Part shown: positions 9,163-17,210 of the stretch, one piece after another
Layout of the letters: each line of letters begins with the position of its first letter
Numbering within the stretch: the first letter of the stretch is position 1
NCBI GenBank assembly: GCA_045593325.1
Contig: JAZNWL010000061.1
Span: 1-49,711, forward strand
Length of the DNA stretch: 49,711 nt
DNA from: UMGS1484 sp045593325
GTDB taxonomy: Bacteria > Bacillota > Clostridia > Oscillospirales > Acutalibacteraceae
Reading direction: 5' to 3'
Notes under the pieces: generated by a model
Database searches by the model: none
What the model was told of the DNA's origin: nothing
The model's input: only the letters and a program-made list of their open reading frames with translations
Position numbers and translations under genes: made by a program

Positions 9163-10486
9163 AAATGTAAAAGACACGTCAATGGAACCTATGCAAGAGG
9201 GTTCTGCTTTGGAAGAATCCTCCGGGAAAGGAAACTATTCTCATCATTCCCATCATCATTCCCATTCTCATCATTCTTCCAAATCCAGAAGAGGACGAAA
9301 AATCAGACGGTTTTTCCGTAAAAACAAAAAGAAAATCATAAATATTGTCATTTGTACATTGGTGATTTCCGCGTTGATTTTTGTGGCGATCCACCAGGAT
9401 GCGGTCATTAAAGATTTGGAAGAAAATCAGCAACAGATCGCCGCCACCGATTCCACCATTCGAGTGGAAACCACCTTGTTTACTGAGGAAGTTCCTTTGG
9501 TGGTGGACGCTGTGGTGGGGTATATGGATGACTCCAATACCATGAGTGCCGACCAGGTGTATAATCAATTCCATGACCAACTCAAAAATAGTGATATTGC
9601 CCTCCCTTTAAAATTTGCTTACGATATTTTGGGGCTTCCTTCCGATATTACCGTGAAAAGCGGTGTGCTGGAACTGGCAGAAGAAGGCGACTTCACCAAG
9701 GTGGTTTCTCATACCCTGATTGGTCAAGGGGGTAAAGCCGAAATCTACAATTTAAAAACCGATACTCGGTATGAGTATAAGGCAAGTTTTACCTTGAGTA
9801 ACGGCACGACCACCGGCACCTTCGGGGAATTTACCACCAAAGCAACCCCTCGCTTTATAAAAATCGTTGGTCTTAAAAACGTTCGTGACATCGGTGGTTG
9901 GAAAACCGTAACCGGAGATACCGTAAAGCAAGGCCTTTTGTATCGGGGCATTGAATTGGACGGTGCTTCAGAATCCAGTTTTCAAATCACCTCCGAAGGT
10001 CTTTCGGTTATGTTGGAAACCTTAGGGATTCAATATGATATGGATCTTCGTTCAGCCAGCGTGAACGCCAGTAAGGTGGATGCTTTGGGATCTGGTGTCA
10101 TTCATAAGTATTATCCCATTTCCAATTACAGCGAAGTGTTACAGGAAAACCACAACGAATTGGTTCGCAGAATTTTTTCTGACCTTGGTAATAAGAACAA
10201 CTACCCTGTGTATATGCACTGCACCTATGGCAGAGACCGTACTGGCACGGTTTGCTATCTATTGCAAGGGTTGCTGGGGGTTTCCAAAGAAGATGCCGCC
10301 AGAGATTATGAGCTTACGGCTTTTGCCGGTTTGGGTACTGATAAAGAATCCTTTCGAAAATTCCAAGGTGCAGTGGATGAGTTCAAGGGAGATACCTTCC
10401 AACAAAAAGTGGAAAATTATCTGCTTTCGGTGGGGGTAACCTCCGGGGAGATTCAAAATATTCGAAATATTTTCTTGGGTGAATAA
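9155..10486 (+). CDS. Membrane-anchored tyrosine-phosphatase-family protein with His-rich N-terminus
   Basis: 443 residues from ATG 9155, which follows AGGAGG. Residues 30-40 hold eight histidines alternating with serine; a basic stretch (45-60) leads into one membrane helix (about 61-79). A fibronectin-III-like region (about 170-245) follows, then a Y_phosphatase3-type domain with NVRDIGGW, GLLYRG, DLRS and the active-site loop HCTYGRDRTG, where the predicted nucleophile is Cys356. By the positive-inside rule the phosphatase lies outside the cytoplasm. The family includes protein-tyrosine and lipid phosphatases; the substrate here is unknown. Tight coupling with the VanZ-like and glycosyltransferase genes suggests a part in envelope or glycan-lipid metabolism rather than cytosolic signalling. 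Confidence 0.87.
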   Translation: MDENVKDTSMEPMQEGSALEESSGKGNYSHHSHHHSHSHHSSKSRRGRKIRRFFRKNKKKIINIVICTLVISALIFVAIHQDAVIKDLEENQQQIAATDSTIRVETTLFTEEVPLVVDAVVGYMDDSNTMSADQVYNQFHDQLKNSDIALPLKFAYDILGLPSDITVKSGVLELAEEGDFTKVVSHTLIGQGGKAEIYNLKTDTRYEYKASFTLSNGTTTGTFGEFTTKATPRFIKIVGLKNVRDIGGWKTVTGDTVKQGLLYRGIELDGASESSFQITSEGLSVMLETLGIQYDMDLRSASVNASKVDALGSGVIHKYYPISNYSEVLQENHNELVRRIFSDLGNKNNYPVYMHCTYGRDRTGTVCYLLQGLLGVSKEDAARDYELTAFAGLGTDKESFRKFQGAVDEFKGDTFQQKVENYLLSVGVTSGEIQNIRNIFLGE

Positions 10487-10500
10487 CAGGAGGAATCAAA

Positions 10501-10788
10501 ATGTATACCATTTACGTTGTGTTTGACTGTTTGCCCGGCAAACGGGAAGCCTTTGTTGAACGGGTGAAAAAAGAAGGCATTGTGGATGCGGTACGTGGAG
10601 AAAACGGGTGTATTCGATATGACTATTATTATTCCGAAAAGAACCCTGATGAGTTGCTGCTGTTGGAAGCCTGGGAAACCAAGGAACATCAGCAAATCCA
10701 CCTGGACCAACCCCACATGGTGCAACTTCGTGCCCTGAAAGGGGACTACATTGCCAACACTACCCTGAAAGAATACGTAGTAAAATAG
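10501..10788 (+). CDS. Antibiotic biosynthesis monooxygenase (ABM) / YgiN-like protein
   Basis: A 95-residue alpha/beta-barrel dimer-type protein. It begins MYTIYVVFDCLPGKREAFVE and has the family pattern ENGCIRYDYYYSEKNPDELL and LLEAWETKEHQQIH, with the trailing FxxHxxxPH region here represented by HLDQPHM. Family members act as cofactor-free quinol monooxygenases or small stress proteins. AGGAGG at 10489-10494 sets the start. It lies 14 nt behind the phosphatase gene and is followed by a strong terminator, so it is the last gene of that operon; a functional link to the glycan genes is not evident. Confidence 0.85.
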   Translation: MYTIYVVFDCLPGKREAFVERVKKEGIVDAVRGENGCIRYDYYYSEKNPDELLLLEAWETKEHQQIHLDQPHMVQLRALKGDYIANTTLKEYVVK

Positions 10789-10801
10789 TGGCAGTAAAAC
10801 C

Positions 10802-10835
10802 AAAATCCTCGCCCTTGTTTTGGGCGAGGATTTTT
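10802..10835 (+). terminator. Rho-independent terminator
   Basis: A 13-bp stem (AAAATCCTCGCCC with GGGCGAGGATTTT) around a T-rich loop is followed by T residues. It closes the 5.5-10.8 kb operon. Confidence 0.9.
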
Positions 10836-10863
10836 GATATGCTTGTTTCATGAGGTGAGCTCT

Positions 10864-11169
10864 ATGAGTGTTTTTGAAAAAATTTACAGAGTGGTACAGC
10901 AAATTCCAAAAGGACAAGTGACAACCTACGGTCAAGTTGCCTTGATGGCAGGCAATCCCCGCTGGGCAAGGGTGGTGGGGTATGCCCTCCATTCCAATCC
11001 TTTCCCGGGAATTATTCCTTGTCATCGAGTGGTAAATCGCCAAGGATTCCCTGCCAAAACCTTTGCCTTTGGGGGAGAAGATGCCCAACGGCAACTATTG
11101 GAAGCCGAAGGCATTGTATTTGAGCAGGACGGAAGCATTGATTTTTCAAAATTTGGCTGGAAGCCATAA
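10864..11169 (+). CDS. MGMT-family (methylated-DNA-cysteine methyltransferase domain) protein
   Basis: A 101-residue single-domain protein with the DNA-binding segment VPKGQVTTYGQVA-like (IPKGQVTTYGQVALMAG) and the active-site motif IIPCHRVVNRQG. The cysteine acceptor is present, unlike alkyltransferase-like proteins, which carry Trp there. It lacks the N-terminal ribonuclease-H-like domain of full-length Ada/Ogt proteins. It may repair O6-alkylguanine directly or act as a lesion-recognition protein; retention of PCHR favours real transferase chemistry. I chose ATG 10864 behind GAGGTGAG; the in-frame ATG at 10834 lies inside or just after the preceding terminator. Confidence 0.87.
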   Translation: MSVFEKIYRVVQQIPKGQVTTYGQVALMAGNPRWARVVGYALHSNPFPGIIPCHRVVNRQGFPAKTFAFGGEDAQRQLLEAEGIVFEQDGSIDFSKFGWKP

Positions 11170-11210
11170 AAAACAGGGCAGTTGGTAAACACACCAACCG
11201 CCCTGTTTTT
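11169..11210. terminator. Bidirectional terminator between convergent genes
   Basis: AAAACAGGGCAGTTGGT pairs with ACCAACCGCCCTGTTTT with a single mismatch. A flanks on one side and T on the other let it serve the MGMT gene (plus) and the ACT-protein operon (minus). Confidence 0.85.
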
Positions 11211-11233
11211 GTTTATTGGAAAAGAAGTGTTGA

Positions 11234-11665
11234 TTACAGTTTTGCCACGTCGGCGTCGGTAATCATGTGGAATCCTGCGGTTTCCAAAGCGGCTTCGGCG
11301 GCGGCATTGTCAGCCACCCGCAAAACCACGTAAGCATGTTTTTCGGTACGGGACATGAAAGCGTAGAGATATTCCATGTTGATATGGGCTTTGTCCAACA
11401 CGTCCAAAGCGGTGGACAGTTTCCCGGGGGCGTCCCCGATTTTCACCCCAACCACGTCGATGGTGTTGATGAGGTAGCCTTTTTCCTGGAGTGCCGAAAC
11501 AGCAGTGGCGGTATCGTTTACAATCAAACGAAGAATACCGAATTGCTGGGAGTCGGCAATGGACAATGCCCGAAGGTTTACGTTCTTTTCTGCCAAAGTG
11601 GCGGTGATATCCACCAAAGAACCTTTTTTATTTTCCACAAATACTGTTACTTGTTGTAATGACAT
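11234..11665 (-). CDS. Tandem ACT-domain protein
   Basis: A 143-residue protein made of two ACT domains: the first begins QQVTVFVENKKGSLVDIT, the second after VDVVGVKIGDAPGKLS. Each has the beta-alpha-beta pattern with a Gly-x-Leu turn at the ligand-binding interface. ACT proteins bind amino acids and act as sensors. It is the last gene of a minus-strand operon with phenylacetate-CoA ligase (15 nt upstream) and iorAB. I infer that it senses an aromatic or branched amino acid for this pathway; the partner enzyme or regulator is not shown by the sequence. Confidence 0.85.
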   Translation of the reverse strand: MSLQQVTVFVENKKGSLVDITATLAEKNVNLRALSIADSQQFGILRLIVNDTATAVSALQEKGYLINTIDVVGVKIGDAPGKLSTALDVLDKAHINMEYLYAFMSRTEKHAYVVLRVADNAAAEAALETAGFHMITDADVAKL

Positions 11666-11680
11666 AATGCCTTCTCCTTT

Positions 11681-12991
11681 CTAATCGTGCAATTTCCGTT
11701 TGTCTACCACACGCACGGCTTTGCCTTCACTGCGGGTGATGGATTTGGGAGGCACCAGATGCACAGCGGGGTTGATGCCCAGCATGGTTTTCATGGCGTT
11801 TGCCAGATCTTTTTCCAATTTGTGAATACCGCCTACGGTATCGGTGAATTGGTCGGGATTCATTTCCACGTTGACGTCGAAGGTGTCGGTATTGCCCACG
11901 CGGTCAACAATGATTTGATAGTTGGGTTGATAGCCTTCTTTCAGAAGAACGGTTTCGATCTGGCTGGGGAATACGTTGACCCCACGGATGATCATCATAT
12001 CGTCGCTTCTGCCCATGGGTTTGCTCATTTTAATGTGGGTACGGCCGCAGGAGCAGGGTTTGCGGGTGAGCACGCAAATGTCACGGGTGCGGTAGCGAAG
12101 CAGGGGGAAGGCTTCTTTGTCCAGGGAGGTAAATACCAATTCCCCTTTACTGCCTTCAGGCAGAACTTCCCCAGTGTCGGGGTCAATGATTTCTGCCAGG
12201 AAGTGGTCTTCATTGATGTGCATGCCGGTTTGTTCTTCACATTCAAAGGAAACACCCGGGCCGGTGGTTTCGGTAAGCCCGTAAATATCGTAGGCTTTAA
12301 TGCCCAGGGTGGCTTCAATGCCCCGACGCATTTCTTCGGTCCAGGGTTCAGCACCGAAGATCCCAGCTTTCAGGGGAATGTCTTCGGGTTTGTAGCCTTG
12401 TTCTTTCAAGGTTTCCCCAATGTATGCGGCGTAAGAGGGGGTACAGCAAAGAATGGTGGCGGAAAGGTCGGTCATAAATTGAATTTGCCGTTCGGTGTTT
12501 CCTGAGGACATGGGCAAGGTGAGGCACCCTACCTTATGGGAACCGCCGTTTAAACCGGGGCCACCGGTAAACAAACCGTAACCGTAAGCCACTTGGCAAA
12601 CGTCCTGATTGGAACCGCCTGCGGCAACAATGGCACGGGCACAGCAGTCTTCCCAAAGGTCAATATCCTTTTGGGTGTAGAATGCTACCACCCGACGGCC
12701 TGTTGTGCCTGAGGTGGACTGAATACGAACACAATCTTCCAGGGGCTTGGCAAGAAGTCCGTAAGGGTAAGCATCCCGCAAGTCGGCTTTGGTCAGGAAG
12801 GGGAGTTTATGCAGGTCTTCAATACCCTTGATATCTTCGGGTTTGACACCCTTTTTATCCATCAGGTCGCGGTAGTAAGGCACGTTTTCATACACGTGTT
12901 TTACTTGTTTCACCAGTTTTTCCGATTGGAGTTTTTTCAGTTCCTCCACCGGCATGGTTTCGATTTCTTTTTGGAAATAACGTTTTTCCAT
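11681..12991 (-). CDS. paaK: Phenylacetate-CoA ligase
   Basis: 436 residues. An adenylate-forming enzyme with the AMP-binding loop STSGTTGRRVV, the motif YGLTETTGPG and the C-terminal domain hinge FTSLDKEAFPLLRYRTRD, all as in phenylacetate-CoA ligases. The reaction is aryl acetate + ATP + CoA to aryl-acetyl-CoA + AMP + PPi. The start is ATG at 12991 behind GAAGG; an upstream in-frame TTG (13015) is less likely. It lies 54 nt downstream of iorB. In anaerobes this gene is commonly found with iorAB, where it may activate aryl acetates or related acids. Specificity for phenylacetate against indoleacetate cannot be told. Confidence 0.9.
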   Translation of the reverse strand: MEKRYFQKEIETMPVEELKKLQSEKLVKQVKHVYENVPYYRDLMDKKGVKPEDIKGIEDLHKLPFLTKADLRDAYPYGLLAKPLEDCVRIQSTSGTTGRRVVAFYTQKDIDLWEDCCARAIVAAGGSNQDVCQVAYGYGLFTGGPGLNGGSHKVGCLTLPMSSGNTERQIQFMTDLSATILCCTPSYAAYIGETLKEQGYKPEDIPLKAGIFGAEPWTEEMRRGIEATLGIKAYDIYGLTETTGPGVSFECEEQTGMHINEDHFLAEIIDPDTGEVLPEGSKGELVFTSLDKEAFPLLRYRTRDICVLTRKPCSCGRTHIKMSKPMGRSDDMMIIRGVNVFPSQIETVLLKEGYQPNYQIIVDRVGNTDTFDVNVEMNPDQFTDTVGGIHKLEKDLANAMKTMLGINPAVHLVPPKSITRSEGKAVRVVDKRKLHD

Positions 12992-13045
12992 ACCAATTTC
13001 GCCTTCTTTTTTCAAAATTTATAAACAGTCTTTCGGTTCGGGATA

Positions 13046-13618
13046 TTATTGATGATACCCTAAATCGAAGGCCTTTTTATTCATGTCAATGAATTTGGGT
13101 GCCACGGTATTCTCAATGGCGGTGATCCATTTTTCATAAGGAATGTCAAAATACTTGGCGGCTTTCCCCATAAGCACAATGTTTACTGCCTTGGGAGAAC
13201 CTGCTTCCATGGCCAGGGAAAGGGCATCCAAAGCGTCCACGCTGACTCCTTTGGCGGTCAACTCCTCCAGCACCCCTTCGGGATATTCGGCAGCGCCGAT
13301 AATCACCGGCATGGGGTCGATTTGTTGGGTGTTCACCACGATTTTACCCCCGTCTTTCAGGAAACGGGCATAACGGGCGGCTTCCAATTTTTCAAAGGAA
13401 ATAATAACGTCAGCTTCCCCGTCGGTTACAATGGGGGAATACACCTTTTCCCCGAAGCGGACGTAGGTTACCACAGAACCGCCCCGTTGGCTCATGCCGT
13501 GCACTTCGCTGACTTTAACGTCGTAGCCTTCGTCCATCAGCAGTCGACCCAATAATTTGGATGCCAGCAAACTTCCTTGTCCGCCAACGCCCACGATCAT
13601 AACACTTGTTGTTTTCAT
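13046..13618 (-). CDS. iorB: Indolepyruvate:ferredoxin oxidoreductase, beta subunit
   Basis: 190 residues. Starts MKTTSVMIVGVGGQGSLLASKLLG, the gamma-type domain of 2-oxoacid:ferredoxin oxidoreductases, with the further signature VSEVHGMSQRGGSVVTYVRFG. With IorA it oxidatively decarboxylates aryl pyruvates to aryl-acetyl-CoA and reduces ferredoxin. The start at 13618 is set by AGGAGGGG, 8 nt upstream; the gap to iorA is 13 nt. An earlier in-frame start would run into iorA and is not supported. Confidence 0.93.
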   Translation of the reverse strand: MKTTSVMIVGVGGQGSLLASKLLGRLLMDEGYDVKVSEVHGMSQRGGSVVTYVRFGEKVYSPIVTDGEADVIISFEKLEAARYARFLKDGGKIVVNTQQIDPMPVIIGAAEYPEGVLEELTAKGVSVDALDALSLAMEAGSPKAVNIVLMGKAAKYFDIPYEKWITAIENTVAPKFIDMNKKAFDLGYHQ

Positions 13619-13631
13619 GGCTTTTCCCCTC

Positions 13632-15359
13632 CTATTCTGCAATGGCGTCAAAGGCGCACAGTTGTTTGCAAACACCGCAACCCACGCAAAGGGTGGTGTC
13701 GATCACGGCTTTGCCATCCTTCATGCTGATGGCGGGGCAACCCAGGCTCATGCAGCGTTTACAGGATCTGCATTTATCATTGTCCACTTTCAGAGAGGGC
13801 AGGGCTTTCACCGATTTCAGCAACACACAGGGACGACGGGAAATGATAACCGAAGGTTCTTTCACTGCCAGTTCTTCTTTCAAAGCGGTTTCACAGGCCT
13901 TCAGGTCATAGGGATCAACCACCCGTACCCGGTTGATCCCCAGGGCTTTACACAAGGCTTCCAGATCCACCTTGGCGGCGGGGTCCCCTTTGATGTTATA
14001 CCCTGTGGTGGGGTTTTGTTGGTGACCGGTCATCCCGGTGATGGAGTTATCTAAGATGATCACGGTGGAATTGGTGGCATTATATGCCACGTTTACCAGG
14101 CCTGTCATGCCGGAGTGCATAAAGGTGGAGTCCCCAATCACGGCTACGGATTTGCCTTCGGCGGTTTCCCCCCGGGCGGCATTGAAGCCGTGAAGTCCCG
14201 AAATGGAAGCACCCATGCAAAGGGTGGAATCCAAAGCATTCAAGGGAGGAACGGCGCCCAAAGTATAGCAACCAATGTCACCCATAACGGTGATTTTATT
14301 TTTTGCCAGGGTGTAGAACATACCCCGGTGGGGGCACCCTGCGCACATCATGGGAGGACGGTTGGGGATTTGGGAGTCAGCGGTGACAAAGGCTTTTGGT
14401 TCTTTGCCCAAAGCGGCGGCAACGGTGGCTTGAGAAAATTCACCAAGCAAGGAGAATTGTTCTTTTCCGATACAGTCGATCCCCAAAGCACGAACGTGAT
14501 TTTCAATAAAGGGATCCAATTCTTCAATGACGTAGAGTTTCTTCACTTTGGAAGCAAAGTCTTGAATGAGCTCCACAGGCAGGGGGTAGGGCATACCGAT
14601 CTTCAGAATACTGGCGGTGTCCCCCAGGGCTTCTTTTACATACAAATAGGAGCAACCCGAAGTGATGATACCGATTTCGTCGGAGTTCATTTCTACGGTG
14701 TTGTAAACACAGTCTTCTGCCAGTTTTTGCAAAGCCAGGGTACGGTCTTCCACCATCGGGTGACGGCGGATGGCGTTGCCGGGCATCATGATATATTTGG
14801 CAGGATTTTTTTCATAGTCCTTCAGCACGGCGGGAACGGGGTCCTTGGTTTCCACAATGGACTGACTGTGGGCAATGCGGGTGCACATTCTCAGCAGTAC
14901 GGGGGTGTCATATTGTTCCGACAGTTCAAAAGCGGTGCGGGCAAATTCATAAGCCTCTGCCGAGTCGGCGGGTTCCAGCATGGGAACTTTGGCGGCCAGG
15001 GCATAATGGCGGGAATCCTGTTCGTTCTGGGAGGAGTGCATGGCGGGGTCGTCTGCTACGCAAATGATCATCCCACCGTTGACCCCGGTGTAAGACAGGG
15101 TAAACAAGGGGTCGGCGGCAACGTTCAGCCCTACGTGTTTCATGGCACAAGCCGAGCGGGCACCTGCCAGGGAAGCCCCAAAAGCAACTTCGGCGGCAAC
15201 CTTTTCATTGGGAGCCCATTCGCTGTGAAGGTCGTTATATTGAGATAAAAATTCGGTGATTTCGGTGGAGGGGGTTCCGGGGTAACTGGAAACCACCCCT
15301 AAACCGCCGTCATGTAAACCTGCAGCAACGGCTTGGTTGCCAATCATGAGTTTTTTCAT
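13632..15359 (-). CDS. iorA: Indolepyruvate:ferredoxin oxidoreductase, alpha subunit
   Basis: 575 residues, usual length is about 580-640. The N-terminal domain begins with the pattern GNQAVAAGLHDGGLGVVSSYPGTPSTE, here split as GNQAVAAGLHDGG and SSYPGTPSTEI. The thiamine-diphosphate domain has GDIGCYTLG and GDSTFMHSGMTGL. The C-terminus carries two 4Fe-4S motifs, CRSCKRCMSLGCP and CVGCGVCKQLC. The enzyme converts transaminated Trp, Phe or Tyr (aryl pyruvates) to aryl-acetyl-CoA with ferredoxin reduction. It sits between an acyl-CoA synthetase gene (21 nt upstream) and iorB (13 nt downstream). Confidence 0.95.
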   Translation of the reverse strand: MKKLMIGNQAVAAGLHDGGLGVVSSYPGTPSTEITEFLSQYNDLHSEWAPNEKVAAEVAFGASLAGARSACAMKHVGLNVAADPLFTLSYTGVNGGMIICVADDPAMHSSQNEQDSRHYALAAKVPMLEPADSAEAYEFARTAFELSEQYDTPVLLRMCTRIAHSQSIVETKDPVPAVLKDYEKNPAKYIMMPGNAIRRHPMVEDRTLALQKLAEDCVYNTVEMNSDEIGIITSGCSYLYVKEALGDTASILKIGMPYPLPVELIQDFASKVKKLYVIEELDPFIENHVRALGIDCIGKEQFSLLGEFSQATVAAALGKEPKAFVTADSQIPNRPPMMCAGCPHRGMFYTLAKNKITVMGDIGCYTLGAVPPLNALDSTLCMGASISGLHGFNAARGETAEGKSVAVIGDSTFMHSGMTGLVNVAYNATNSTVIILDNSITGMTGHQQNPTTGYNIKGDPAAKVDLEALCKALGINRVRVVDPYDLKACETALKEELAVKEPSVIISRRPCVLLKSVKALPSLKVDNDKCRSCKRCMSLGCPAISMKDGKAVIDTTLCVGCGVCKQLCAFDAIAE

Positions 15360-15380
15360 GGTGTTTCTATCCTTTCTTCC

Positions 15381-17018
15381 TTACGATTTGTTCTGAGAAT
15401 CTACCAACCCTTCGGCGCCGTAAATTTTCCGAAGTTTGGGTTTTTCGATCTTCCCTGTGGGGTTGCGGGGAACGTCGGCAAAAATGATCTTACGGGGCCG
15501 TTTATAACGGGGCAGATCCAAACAAAATTCGTTGATTTCTTCTTCGGTACAGGTCATATCCTGTTTAATTTCAATAATGGCGGCGGCAATTTCACCCAAA
15601 CGGGGGTCGGGCAAGCCGATAACTGCCACGTCTTTGATTTTCTGGTGGGCAGACAGGAAGTTTTCAATCTGCACGGGATACAGGTTTTCCCCGCCGGTGA
15701 TGATTACGTCTTTTTTACGGTCAACCAGGTAAATAAAGCCGTCTTCATCCTGCATTGCCATATCGCCGGTGAACAGCCAACCGTCTTTCAGCGAAGCGGC
15801 GGTGGCAGCTTCGTCCCGATAATAACAGGTCATCACTCCGGGACCTTTCAGGCAAAGTTCCCCCACGTCCCCTTGTTTTACTTCCTTTTCTTCGGAATCA
15901 ACGATCTTGATTTCCCAACCGTAACCGGGCACGCCGATGGCGCCCACTTTGTGGACGTTTTCCACCCCTAAATGCACTGCACCGGGGCCGATGGATTCTG
16001 AAAGTCCGTAGTTGGTGTCATATTGCTGGTTGGGGAAGTATTCCAGCCAACGGCGAATTAAACTTTTGGGAACCGGCTGGGCACCAATGTGCATCAACCG
16101 CCACTGGGAAAGTTCAAATTCTTCCAATTTGATTTCTCCGCGGTCCAGAGCATTCAGGATATCCTGTGCCCAAGGCACCAACAACCATACGATGGTACAC
16201 TTTTCGTCATGCACCGCTTGTAAGATGTTGCGGGATTGAGTGCCTTTTAAAATGACTGCCTTGGAACCGGTGAGCAAACTGCCGAACCAGTGCATTTTTG
16301 CCCCGGTGTGATACAAAGGGGGGATACACAGGAAACAGTCATCCTTGGTTTGGCTGTGGTGTTTTTGTTCCACACGGCAGGAATGAATCAAGCTTTCGTG
16401 GTTATGTAAAATGGCTTTGGGGAATCCTGTGGTACCCGAAGAAAAATAAATAGCGGCGTCGTCTTCTTCGGTTAAGGTGCTTTCAGGGAATACCCCGGAA
16501 CATTCCGAAATCAGGTCGTTATAATCGTCTGCAAAGCCGGGGCAGGCGGGACCAAAGTGAATGAGGGTGCAGGTTTTGGACAGTTTATCTGCCACCGCTT
16601 CCACACGGCCGATGAATTCCGGCCCGAAAATCAGCACGTCTGCCTGAGCCAACTTCACGCAATATTCAATTTCGTCGGAAGAATAGCGGAAATTCAGGGG
16701 GACTGCCAAAGCCCCTGTTTTTAAAATGCCAAAATAAATGGGCAACCAGTCCAGACAGTTCATCAGCAAAATGGCAACCTTTTTGCCTTTGCCGATGCCG
16801 TTTTGTTGCAACATGTTGGCAAGGCGGTTTGCCTTTTCGTTGAACACTTCCCAGGTGATTTCCCGACGGTAGTGGGGAACTTTATGGGTGGGTTCCACCA
16901 ATTCATATTCCTGCCAGGTAAGACGGCGGGTTTCAGGTTGCTCGGGGTTGATCTCCACCAAGGCAGTGTCGCCCGCAAACTCTCTGGCGTTTCTTTCCAA
17001 TAAATCAACAATGGTCAT
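15381..17018 (-). CDS. Class I adenylate-forming acyl-CoA synthetase
   Basis: 545 residues. ANL-superfamily signatures: YFSSGTTGFPKAI (P-loop), YGLSESIGPG, FTGDMAMQDEDGFIYLVDRKKDVI and the C-terminal catalytic lysine region PTGKIEKPKLRK. It activates a carboxylic acid to its CoA thioester. It is the first gene of the minus-strand operon with iorAB and paaK, so an aryl or short-chain acid is a reasonable guess. The start ATG 17018 follows AAGGATGG; an in-frame TTG at 17039 is rejected. Oddity: near the N-terminus the conserved RRLTW-type strand occurs twice (RRLTWQEYE and RREITWEVFNEKANR) about 25 residues apart, suggesting a small duplication. Confidence 0.88.
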   Translation of the reverse strand: MTIVDLLERNAREFAGDTALVEINPEQPETRRLTWQEYELVEPTHKVPHYRREITWEVFNEKANRLANMLQQNGIGKGKKVAILLMNCLDWLPIYFGILKTGALAVPLNFRYSSDEIEYCVKLAQADVLIFGPEFIGRVEAVADKLSKTCTLIHFGPACPGFADDYNDLISECSGVFPESTLTEEDDAAIYFSSGTTGFPKAILHNHESLIHSCRVEQKHHSQTKDDCFLCIPPLYHTGAKMHWFGSLLTGSKAVILKGTQSRNILQAVHDEKCTIVWLLVPWAQDILNALDRGEIKLEEFELSQWRLMHIGAQPVPKSLIRRWLEYFPNQQYDTNYGLSESIGPGAVHLGVENVHKVGAIGVPGYGWEIKIVDSEEKEVKQGDVGELCLKGPGVMTCYYRDEAATAASLKDGWLFTGDMAMQDEDGFIYLVDRKKDVIITGGENLYPVQIENFLSAHQKIKDVAVIGLPDPRLGEIAAAIIEIKQDMTCTEEEINEFCLDLPRYKRPRKIIFADVPRNPTGKIEKPKLRKIYGAEGLVDSQNKS

Positions 17019-17057
17019 ATCGGTTCCATCCTTATACAAATATAATGCCTATTATAT

Positions 17058-17086
17058 ACTTTACCACTTTAAAGCAAAAATGTCAA
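17058..17086 (-). promoter_or_regulatory. Promoter of the acyl-CoA synthetase/iorAB operon with internal CTTTAAAG operator
   Basis: Reading the minus strand: TTGACA (17086-17081), 17-nt spacer, TAAAGT (17063-17058). The palindrome CTTTAAAG (17067-17074) sits in the spacer 6 nt after the -35. The same layout is seen in the divergent symporter promoter. Confidence 0.75.
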
Positions 17087-17127
17087 CAAAAAATGCCGAA
17101 AAACCCCGCTTTTTTGCAAATCCCCTC

Positions 17128-17156
17128 TTGACAAATGTGCTTTAAAGTGCTAAAAT
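17128..17156 (+). promoter_or_regulatory. Promoter of the symporter gene with internal CTTTAAAG operator
   Basis: TTGACA (17128-17133), 17-nt spacer, TAAAAT (17151-17156). CTTTAAAG (17140-17147) lies 6 nt after the -35 and 3 nt before the -10, exactly as in the opposite promoter. A repressor bound here would block both. Confidence 0.8.
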
Positions 17157-17175
17157 ATACCAAAACGGTTTATCG

Positions 17176-17198
17176 CTTTAAAGTTTTACAGTTTAAAG
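17176..17198. promoter_or_regulatory. Additional operator-like CTTTAAAG copies downstream of the symporter promoter
   Basis: A third CTTTAAAG (17176-17183) and a one-mismatch copy GTTTAAAG (17191-17198) lie in the symporter leader, just upstream of or overlapping the AAAGGAG ribosome site. They may be auxiliary operator sites. Confidence 0.5.
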
Positions 17199-17210
17199 GA
17201 GAGAACTAAA

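Noticed and set aside
10864..11169. Alkyltransferase-like (ATL) protein
   Set aside because: ATL proteins have Trp in place of the active cysteine. Here the motif is PCHRVV with Cys retained.
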